From Clostridia bacterium (GTDB taxonomy: Bacteria; Bacillota; Clostridia; Christensenellales; Borkfalkiaceae), in contig JAIDRY010000150.1 of the NCBI GenBank assembly GCA_029061465.1, forward strand, positions 1 to 33,046: a DNA stretch of 33,046 nt. Reading direction: 5' to 3'. Made by a program: the position numbers and the translations under genes. Position 1 is the stretch's first letter. Each line of letters starts with the position of its first letter. Under the pieces are notes generated by a model. It was not told the origin of the DNA and did no database searches. It saw only the letters and a list, made by a program, of their open reading frames with translations. Shown here piece by piece: positions 1-7,372 of this stretch.

Positions 1-17
1 CCCTTAGTATTTTAAAT

Positions 18-2030
18 TTAATTTGTGGATTTAGTCCAAGTATAATAATAAGTGCTTCCCATAAATTTATGGTATTCCTCATTTATTAATTTTGCCGCTT
101 TTTTCGCATCTGATAAATCTGCTGATTTTATTTTCCGCACTATTTCATTTTTGATTCCGCAACTTCGTTGCCATCCGACGGTATCTTCAAAAATAACGCT
201 CGTCAATTCGCTACAGCCGTTAAACGCCCAGGCTTCTATTGTGGTAACGCTACGTGGAATAGTGATACTTGATAAACTTGAACAATCGGAGAAAGCCGCA
301 CATCCGATAGTTGTAACGCTATCGGGAATAGAAATACTTTTTAATCTAAAACAATCATTAAATGCGGAATCGCCGATAGTGGTAACGCTTTTTGGTATTG
401 TTACGCTTGTCAAACTTGAACATCCGCGGAAAGTGTTATCGCTTATTGCAGTAACGCTATCAGGAAAAGAAATACTTTTTAAACTGATACAATCTTCGAA
501 TGCGGCTTCACCGATTACGGTAACGCTGTTGGGTATGGACACGTTTTCCAAATAGTCGCAGCCATTAAACGCATAACTCCCGATAGAGGCGACGCCGTTC
601 TGAATAGTAACGCCATCAAGTGATTTACAATCGTTGAAAGCATAGCTTTCGATAGAGACGACGCTTTTCGGAATAGTAATGCTATTGAGCGATATGCAAT
701 CACTGAACGCATAACGGCAAATATAATTTACGCTATCGGGAATAGAAAAGTTATGAAAAGCTCTACAACCGTTAAACGTGTAATCAGCTATTCCTTTTGT
801 CCCGCTACGTAAAGTAACGTTATCTCTTATTTCTGACGAATAACCGATAGCCCAATTATCAACGTAAATCACGCCGTCTTCGTTTTCTTTAATACCGGTG
901 CAACCGTAAAAAGCGTTGCGTTCGATAGAGGTAACGGTGGAGGGAATTGAAACCTCGGTAATTTCTCTGCAATTCTCAAATGCGTAGCTGCGTATATTCG
1001 TAACGCTTCCATCGGTCGGGATAACGCTGTTTTTACAGCCAAATTTTAACGTTTTAGATTGAGTTGTTATAATACAATTACCCGAGCTGCGATATGTTTT
1101 ATTATTGCCGTCTACCGTTAAACTTTCAATATTGTTCAAGCAATTTTCAAAAGCCGATTCACTGATATAGGTTACGCCGCTCCCGATTTTTATACTTGTA
1201 AGACTGCTACAATTTTTAAACGCATAATCGTCAATTTCTTTAATGCCGTTTGGTATAGTTATACTTGTCAGCGACGTACAATTTTCAAAAAATCCCTCGT
1301 ATACCCATTCGGGTGGGGTTGGTAAGCCTCTGACTTGATAATCCCGATAGTCTGTCGAATCCTCATTATTCTCATCATCTACGTAGCGGTAATACGGTAA
1401 AGAGGGAATTTGGTTGCTTAATCGTATGTTCGCGAGATTTGTACAATTATAGAATAACCCTTCGCCAACGCTTTTCACGCTATCGGGAAGATATATTTCC
1501 GTCAAATCCGTACAGCCGCGGAACACTCTGTTTGCAATTCCTTTTGTGCCGTTACGGAGAGTGAGGGGACCGGATATCGAATCCGTATCGCAACTGACAA
1601 CCCAGTTATCTACGTATTGCACGCTGTTTTCGTTTTGTATAACACCGTCGCAATTTTTGAAAACGTCCACGCCCATATCGGTAACGCTGTCTGGGATAGA
1701 TATTCTTTTTAAATTAACGCAGTTGCTGAACGCGGAATCCCTTATATAAGTAATGCTGTCGGGAATAGTTATGCTTTCTAATTTCTTACAGCTGGAAAAT
1801 GCAAATTTGCCTATACCGTTAACGTTTTTATTTTTGTACTTAGAAGGAATTACAACGTTAGTTACTTCTCTGTTTTCTATGCCGACAACCCAGCATTCAT
1901 CAATAACGTAATAGCATTCTATTATCAACCCGTCTTTTGTTGTGGCTTTATAAGTGCATGCACTAAGTCCTGCCACACAAGCAATCAAAGCGGATATGGC
2001 AAAAGCAATAGCTAAAATTGTCTTTTTCAT
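18..2030 (-). CDS. BspA-like leucine-rich-repeat (LRR_5) surface lipoprotein
   Basis: 670 aa; N-terminal signal with lipobox-like LSAC; many ~23-aa repeats of the form SVTxIGxxAFxxCxxLxSIxIP. Confidence 0.9.
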   Translation of the reverse strand: MKKTILAIAFAISALIACVAGLSACTYKATTKDGLIIECYYVIDECWVVGIENREVTNVVIPSKYKNKNVNGIGKFAFSSCKKLESITIPDSITYIRDSAFSNCVNLKRISIPDSVTDMGVDVFKNCDGVIQNENSVQYVDNWVVSCDTDSISGPLTLRNGTKGIANRVFRGCTDLTEIYLPDSVKSVGEGLFYNCTNLANIRLSNQIPSLPYYRYVDDENNEDSTDYRDYQVRGLPTPPEWVYEGFFENCTSLTSITIPNGIKEIDDYAFKNCSSLTSIKIGSGVTYISESAFENCLNNIESLTVDGNNKTYRSSGNCIITTQSKTLKFGCKNSVIPTDGSVTNIRSYAFENCREITEVSIPSTVTSIERNAFYGCTGIKENEDGVIYVDNWAIGYSSEIRDNVTLRSGTKGIADYTFNGCRAFHNFSIPDSVNYICRYAFSDCISLNSITIPKSVVSIESYAFNDCKSLDGVTIQNGVASIGSYAFNGCDYLENVSIPNSVTVIGEAAFEDCISLKSISFPDSVTAISDNTFRGCSSLTSVTIPKSVTTIGDSAFNDCFRLKSISIPDSVTTIGCAAFSDCSSLSSITIPRSVTTIEAWAFNGCSELTSVIFEDTVGWQRSCGIKNEIVRKIKSADLSDAKKAAKLINEEYHKFMGSTYYYTWTKSTN

Positions 2031-2058
2031 AAATTACCTGAATATCATTATATGAATA

Positions 2059-2087
2059 AGTTTATCATATATCGACGTGTTAGTCAA
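2059..2087 (-). promoter_or_regulatory. Putative sigma-A promoter for the LRR lipoprotein
   Basis: minus strand TTGACT - 17 bp - TAAACT, with TG one base before the -10 (extended -10). Confidence 0.45.
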
Positions 2088-2118
2088 TAATTTAGTCATT
2101 CGCCTATAACTTCACACC

Positions 2119-2148
2119 GAATATTACGTTTTATCACTGACATACAAT
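2119..2148 (+). promoter_or_regulatory. Putative sigma-E (mother-cell sporulation) promoter upstream of yunB-like gene
   Basis: GAATATT - 15 bp - CATACAAT, close to the sigma-E consensus as remembered (KMATATT / CATACAHT). Confidence 0.6.
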
Positions 2149-2153
2149 ATTGT

Positions 2154-2819
2154 ATGGCGCGCGTTAAAAATAAAAAATTCAGAAGATTTAAAGTATTTTT
2201 AGTAATATTCTGTTTGCTTATCATAGGCGTACTCGTCTATTTTCAGCGCAACGTAACGCGCGTACTCATCTCTATAAGCGAAGCGACTATCCGTTCTATA
2301 ACGACGGTTGCCGTCAACGACGCGATATATTATACCCTCAACGACACTATGCGGTATGAGGATTTAATTTATATCGAGCGGGACGAGGCGGGCAACGTTA
2401 TGTCTATTACGACGGACAGCCTTAAAATTAACCGCATAGCCCGCGACACCGCTTATCTCTCGCAGGAAAATCTGAACAAGATGAGTGCAGAGGGAATAAT
2501 GGTGCCTATAGGCGCGTTGACGGGTATGGAGGCTTTGGCGGGCTTCGGTACTAAGATAAACATAAAGATAATCCCTATATCCAACGTAGAGTGCCGCTTT
2601 GTTTCAAAGTTCGTTGACGCGGGGATAAACCAGACAAAGCACTCCTTATATCTTGAAATCGTTTCGGATATTTCCATAATCCTGCCGTCGAAAAGCACAA
2701 ACTTAGCTTCCACAATAGAAGTGCTCATATGTGAAAGCGTAATTGCAGGTAAAATCCCCGACGTCTATCTTCAAGGCTCGCTCTTAGGTAGCGGCGGCGC
2801 ATTAGTTCCCAACAAATAA
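2154..2819 (+). CDS. yunB: Sporulation protein YunB-like
   Basis: 221 aa, single N-terminal TM followed by a conserved YunB-like domain (IMVPIGALTGMEALAGFGTKINIKIIPIS, DAGINQTKHSLYLEI). Confidence 0.85.
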   Translation: MARVKNKKFRRFKVFLVIFCLLIIGVLVYFQRNVTRVLISISEATIRSITTVAVNDAIYYTLNDTMRYEDLIYIERDEAGNVMSITTDSLKINRIARDTAYLSQENLNKMSAEGIMVPIGALTGMEALAGFGTKINIKIIPISNVECRFVSKFVDAGINQTKHSLYLEIVSDISIILPSKSTNLASTIEVLICESVIAGKIPDVYLQGSLLGSGGALVPNK

Positions 2820-2847
2820 TAAAGCGGCGCGAATGTTCAATATCACG

Positions 2848-2880
2848 AAAACGGACACAGTTTCAACTGTGTCCGTTTTT
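2848..2880 (+). terminator. Rho-independent terminator downstream of yunB
   Basis: AAAACGGACACAGTT-TCA-AACTGTGTCCGTTTTT, perfect stem with T-run. Confidence 0.9.
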
Positions 2881-2979
2881 ATATGCCCGTTACTTTGGAT
2901 AAAAACTGTGCGAAAGATTACATAATATCGCAACCTTTACAAATAATTATAACAATTAAAATTAATTGGCGGTGAAAAA

Positions 2980-3585
2980 GTGTATCGTACACCAACTCAT
3001 TTAGGAATAATACCGGACGGAAACAGGCGCTGGGCAACTGAAAACGGATTAAAAAAAGAGGACGGATATAGGCACGGACTGCTTCCCGGGCTTGAACTGC
3101 TCCGCGCCGCAAAACAGCGTGGAATAAAAGAGCTGACGTATTACGGATTTACAGTAGATAACTGTAAGCGCCCCAAAGAGCAGTTTTCGGCTTTTTCAGA
3201 CGCGTGCTGTGAAGCCGTTAAATTAATAGAAAACGAGGGCGTTTCCGTCTATGTCGCGGGCAATACCAAATCGTCTTGCTTTCCTTCGCGGTTATTGCCT
3301 TACACAAAGAGGGAAGACGTAACCGACGATAAAATGCGCGTAAACATTTTAGTAAACTACGGCTGGGAATGGGATATGAAAAATGGCTGGCCCTCACGAG
3401 AAATTCCTAGAATCGATATGGTTATACGCTGGGGAGGAATGTGCCGGTTGTCTGGCTTTCTGCCCATTCAGACGGTCTATTCCGATTTTTATATAGTAAA
3501 GGATTTTTGGCCCGACTTCAAAGAGGAGCATTTAGATGCCGCCCTTGATTGGTATGCCAGTCAGGACGTAACCCTGGGAGGTTAG
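2980..3585 (+). CDS. Short, divergent cis-prenyltransferase (undecaprenyl diphosphate synthase family)
   Basis: 201 aa, GTG start; HLGIIPDGNRRWA, NCKRPKEQF, IRWGGMCRLSGFLPIQTVYSDFY and FWPDFKEEHL match UppS landmark motifs, but the central region is shortened. Confidence 0.8.
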   Translation: MYRTPTHLGIIPDGNRRWATENGLKKEDGYRHGLLPGLELLRAAKQRGIKELTYYGFTVDNCKRPKEQFSAFSDACCEAVKLIENEGVSVYVAGNTKSSCFPSRLLPYTKREDVTDDKMRVNILVNYGWEWDMKNGWPSREIPRIDMVIRWGGMCRLSGFLPIQTVYSDFYIVKDFWPDFKEEHLDAALDWYASQDVTLGG

Positions 3586-3627
3586 ACAAAAATGTTCCAA
3601 GCCGCATTGGACATTTTATAAATTAAT

Positions 3628-3656
3628 TTGCATTTTCCCCCGAAACGTGATATATT
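3628..3656 (+). promoter_or_regulatory. Putative promoter for the beta-helix lipoprotein
   Basis: TTGCAT - 17 bp - TATATT in GTGATATATTAT; the same core occurs at 5785-5813. Confidence 0.5.
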
Positions 3657-3708
3657 ATTTTGGCTACAATTATTAATGCAAAAAGCTGCGTTCCGACGGG
3701 AGGAAAAT

Positions 3709-5766
3709 ATGAAATTTAAGAATGTATGTGCCGTTATTATTTCTGCACTTTTGGCTGTCGGTGCGACCGCCTGCGGCGTCGGAAATCCCGACGACGATAA
3801 CACCGTTGATAATTCGAATGCAAATTTTATAATCAACGGAAATACCGCTACCTTACGTTGGGATAAATATGACGGCGCTAACGGTTATTCAATCGAGAAA
3901 GCGTCTTCGCGTTACGGCAATTACGAGTATCTGGATTACGTGGACGGCGCTTCCGTCGCGGAATACGTAACGGGCGACGTTACCGCTTATTACAGAGTAA
4001 CGGCTTTTACCGCAAGCGGAGAAAGGGTAATAGGAACGTACAGTTACGAAACCGAACTGTTCGGAAACAATACGTACATATATGCTCCCACGGACGACGC
4101 GGAAAAGATACAGGAAGATTTCGACGCATTTTACAAAATGACGTTTGACGAAAGCAACGGCGTTGCGCGCGGCGAGTTCCGAAGCGATAGGTTTGCCGCA
4201 CTGTTCAAAGCGGGCAGTTACGACGTAAGTGCTGACGTCGGATACTATACGGCAATTTACGGTTTGGGACAAACTCCGTCCGCGGTAGAGTTGAGCGGAA
4301 TGAACGTAACCAGTCCGGTATCGTTATGCAACTTTTGGCGTACCGCGGAAAATCTTGCAATTAAGAATAATGTTACGTGGGCGGTTTCGCAGGCTACGAG
4401 CTTGCGTCGGGTTTACGTAAAAGGAAACCTCGATTTATGGGGCGCAAATATAAGAGAGAACAGCACGTCGGGCGGCTTTATTGCTGATGTTAAGGTGGAC
4501 GGCGCTGTATCGTCAGGAACTCAACAGCAATTTTTAACGCGCAACTCACACTTCGGAAGTTGGTCGGGCGGCGTGTGGAATATGGCGTTTGTGGGAGTAG
4601 AAGGCAATAATATACCCGATAATAAATGGCTTGGCGCGGGTAGCAATTTCACGAATATCCCGCTTAGCGGAGCGATGCGCGAAAAGCCGTTTCTAACGTA
4701 TGACGAGGAGCTTGGATACAGCGTGTTTGTTCCTGATGCAACGGAAAATACGCGAGGAATAAGTTGGGGCGGAACGGCTATGCCGTCCGGAAGCTACCTG
4801 CCGCTTGACGAGTTCTATGTTGCGCGGAGCGACAGAGATACGGCAAAAACAATAAACGCAGCGCTTTCGGCAGGCAAAAATCTTATTTTGACGGCGGGGA
4901 TATACGAGCTAGACGCTCCGCTCGAAATTGGGCGCAACAGCACCGTCGTTCTCGGTTTGGGGCTTGCCACTTTGCGGGCTTCCGACAAAAATACGGATAC
5001 GCTTATGCGTGTTTCCGCCGTGAATAACGTTTGTATAGGCGGGTTGCTCTTCGATGCGGGCAAGCATACGGAAACGCTGTTGGAGGTCGGCTCTTCGGCT
5101 AAGGAGACTGCGAACGCAAGCACTCCGGTTACACTCAGCGATTTGTTTTTCAGAGTAGGAGGGTGGACGCAAAGCGCCGTTTCGGTGAAAACGTGCGTCG
5201 TGATTGACGCCGACCACGTGATAGGGGATAACTTATGGATATGGCGTGCGGACCACTCGGCGCTTCGGATAGGCAATTCGGGATTGTTTGAGGGGGTTGC
5301 CTGGGATTTGAACCCTGCCGATACGGGAATTATCGTAAACGGCGATAACGCTACGTTTTACGGTTTGTTTGTAGAGCATTTCCTGAAATATCAGACGGTA
5401 TGGAACGGTAACGGCGGAACGACTTATTTTTATCAGTCGGAGCTTCCGTACGACGTTCCCGATAGGGCGAGTTGGTCGCCTGACGGTACAGCAAACGGCT
5501 ATGCAAGCTATTACGTGTCGGAAAACGTAAAAACACATACGGCGTATGCGCTGGGCGTATATTCTTTTTTGCGCGATGCCGCCGTTACGCTTGACAGTGC
5601 TATCGTATGCCCTCAAACCGACGGAATGTCGTTTGCCCACATAGTAACGGTATGGTTGAGCGGAAACGCTGATACGGCTGTTAAAAGCATTATCAACGGT
5701 ACGGGCGAAGAAGCAAACAAGGGGCACAGAGTTTCCGTATTGGAAAGTTACGCTCCCGAAAAATAA
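3709..5766 (+). CDS. Secreted lipoprotein, right-handed beta-helix-like family often annotated 'adenylyl cyclase' in actinobacteria; N-terminal FN3-like region
   Basis: ATG at 3709 preceded by GGGAGG (the ORF caller's 3628 start is upstream of this and overlaps the promoter); MKFKNVCAVIISALLAVGATAC lipobox; SGGVWNMAFVGVEG, MREKPFLTYDEELGYSVFVP, INAALSAGKNLILTAGIYEL, TGIIVNGDNATFYGLFVEHF. Confidence 0.75.
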   Translation: MKFKNVCAVIISALLAVGATACGVGNPDDDNTVDNSNANFIINGNTATLRWDKYDGANGYSIEKASSRYGNYEYLDYVDGASVAEYVTGDVTAYYRVTAFTASGERVIGTYSYETELFGNNTYIYAPTDDAEKIQEDFDAFYKMTFDESNGVARGEFRSDRFAALFKAGSYDVSADVGYYTAIYGLGQTPSAVELSGMNVTSPVSLCNFWRTAENLAIKNNVTWAVSQATSLRRVYVKGNLDLWGANIRENSTSGGFIADVKVDGAVSSGTQQQFLTRNSHFGSWSGGVWNMAFVGVEGNNIPDNKWLGAGSNFTNIPLSGAMREKPFLTYDEELGYSVFVPDATENTRGISWGGTAMPSGSYLPLDEFYVARSDRDTAKTINAALSAGKNLILTAGIYELDAPLEIGRNSTVVLGLGLATLRASDKNTDTLMRVSAVNNVCIGGLLFDAGKHTETLLEVGSSAKETANASTPVTLSDLFFRVGGWTQSAVSVKTCVVIDADHVIGDNLWIWRADHSALRIGNSGLFEGVAWDLNPADTGIIVNGDNATFYGLFVEHFLKYQTVWNGNGGTTYFYQSELPYDVPDRASWSPDGTANGYASYYVSENVKTHTAYALGVYSFLRDAAVTLDSAIVCPQTDGMSFAHIVTVWLSGNADTAVKSIINGTGEEANKGHRVSVLESYAPEK

Positions 5767-5784
5767 AAATTTTTATAATACCTC

Positions 5785-5813
5785 TTGAAAAAGTAAAAAT
5801 ACTGTGATATATT
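5785..5813 (+). promoter_or_regulatory. Putative promoter for GH16 and possibly downstream genes
   Basis: TTGAAA - 17 bp - TATATT with TG extension, in GTGATATATTAT. Confidence 0.55.
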
Positions 5814-5893
5814 ATAAATGCTATATGTTGCATACGTTAATATTGTCTGGCAGGCAAACGTACCGTTATATGTTTACGTGAAAACGGGGGATT

Positions 5894-7300
5894 ATGAAGG
5901 GTAATTTTTTCAGAAAAACGATTATCGGTCTTCTGACTGTGATTTTTGCGTTTGCATTTAGCGGTTGCGGACTTTTTGACTCCGTAAACGGCGGGGACAA
6001 TCATAAGCCTGCCGTATACATATCTCAAAACGAAATAACGCTTGCCGTGGGCAATACGGTTCAGCTACATGCGGTTTCCACTGACGGAAGCGCCGTTGTA
6101 TGGGAATCGAGCAACAGCGGAATTGCTACCGTTGCAGACGGTTTGGTTACGGGCGTTTCAAAAGGCGAGGCTGTAATTATGGCTTCTACCGATTCCGTAA
6201 TGGCGGTCTGTACGATAAAAGTAACGGGTGCGGTTGTAGCGCCCCCGCACGGTGAAACGCTTGTGCTTTCGCTTGCAGAGTTAAGTCTGGAAGTCGGCGA
6301 TACCGTTAAGCTGGTTGCAAAATCGTCGGTAGACGGCGCCGAAATAATCTGGGACTCCTCAAATAAAACGGTAGCGAACGTTGCGGGCGGTATCGTTACG
6401 GCGCATACGGCGGGCAAAACGACTATTACCGCAAATACCGGAACGGCAGTGGCAAGCTGTGAAATAACGGTTACCGATAAGGACTTACAAGGTTTGCAAA
6501 AGCCCGGATATAAGCTTGTATGGAACGACGAATTCAACGGTAATTCACTTGATACGCAAAAATGGAACTACCAAACGGGCACGCGGGACATTTATCACGG
6601 TTACGATACGCAGGTTTGGAACTGGGGTAACGGCGAGCTTCAGTATTACACGCAGGATTCGGTAAGGGTTTCCGACGGCTCTCTTATAATCACGGCGTCG
6701 AAACAATCCGTCGAAGATAGGGAATACAAGTCGGGTAGAATTCTCACCCGCGACCTTGCTTCCTGGACGTACGGTTACTTCGAGGCGAAAATAAAAACTC
6801 CTACGGGGGACGGTATGTGGCCTGCATTCTGGATGTTGCCGCAACCCTCCACGTATGCGAATGTGGAAAACAAGTACGGCGGTTGGCCGTATAACGGTGA
6901 AATCGATATTATGGAGGCAAGGGGGAGACTGCAAAACGTAGTAGATACTACTTTGCATTTCGGCCCTGTGAGCGACGGAACCTGGCAGAGCGATTATAAA
7001 ACAAGCTCGAAAACTCTTTCCTCGAATACCGACAGGTGGCATACGTATGCCGTAGATTGGACGCCGACTTATATCGCGTGGATTATCGACGGAACGGAGA
7101 CCTTCCGAGTTTCGAGCAATCACTGGTATTCGCGTTCGGCGGCGGCTGACGGCAACGAGTCGGCTCCGTTCGACCAACCGTTTTATATAATTTTAAATCT
7201 TGCGGTCGGCGGTCAGTACGACGGCGGCGTGGCTCCGTCCGCGTCGTTCGGTTCCGCAAGTATGTACGTAGATTACGTACGTGTATACGAAAAGGCATAA
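5894..7300 (+). CDS. GH16 family endo-beta-1,3-glucanase (laminarinase-like) lipoprotein with two Big_2 Ig-like domains
   Basis: FAFSGCG lipobox; two Big_2-type repeats (VWESSNSGIATVADGLVTGVSKGEAVI; IWDSSNKTVANVAGGIVTAHTAGKTTI); GH16 catalytic motif NGEIDIMEARG; FWMLPQ; LNLAVGG. Confidence 0.93.
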   Translation: MKGNFFRKTIIGLLTVIFAFAFSGCGLFDSVNGGDNHKPAVYISQNEITLAVGNTVQLHAVSTDGSAVVWESSNSGIATVADGLVTGVSKGEAVIMASTDSVMAVCTIKVTGAVVAPPHGETLVLSLAELSLEVGDTVKLVAKSSVDGAEIIWDSSNKTVANVAGGIVTAHTAGKTTITANTGTAVASCEITVTDKDLQGLQKPGYKLVWNDEFNGNSLDTQKWNYQTGTRDIYHGYDTQVWNWGNGELQYYTQDSVRVSDGSLIITASKQSVEDREYKSGRILTRDLASWTYGYFEAKIKTPTGDGMWPAFWMLPQPSTYANVENKYGGWPYNGEIDIMEARGRLQNVVDTTLHFGPVSDGTWQSDYKTSSKTLSSNTDRWHTYAVDWTPTYIAWIIDGTETFRVSSNHWYSRSAAADGNESAPFDQPFYIILNLAVGGQYDGGVAPSASFGSASMYVDYVRVYEKA

Positions 7301-7372
7301 ATTTTTGCCGTATTAATTACAGGTGAAACCTACGAAAAGTAGTAATTTCATATAAAAGTTATGGAGGAATAA

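Noticed and set aside
52-1749. Plus-strand ORFs with repetitive sequence opposite the LRR gene, and the repeat array as a possible CRISPR
   Set aside because: Repeats are in-frame LRR codons, continuous without unique spacers; no cas genes nearby.
4815-5727. Several long minus-strand ORFs inside the beta-helix lipoprotein gene
   Set aside because: Arg/Ser-rich frame-shadow translations with no domain signal; the plus strand encodes a coherent secreted protein.
3709-5766. Calling the beta-helix lipoprotein an adenylyl cyclase
   Set aside because: No cyclase motif is visible and it is exported as a lipoprotein; the database label is probably a propagated error.
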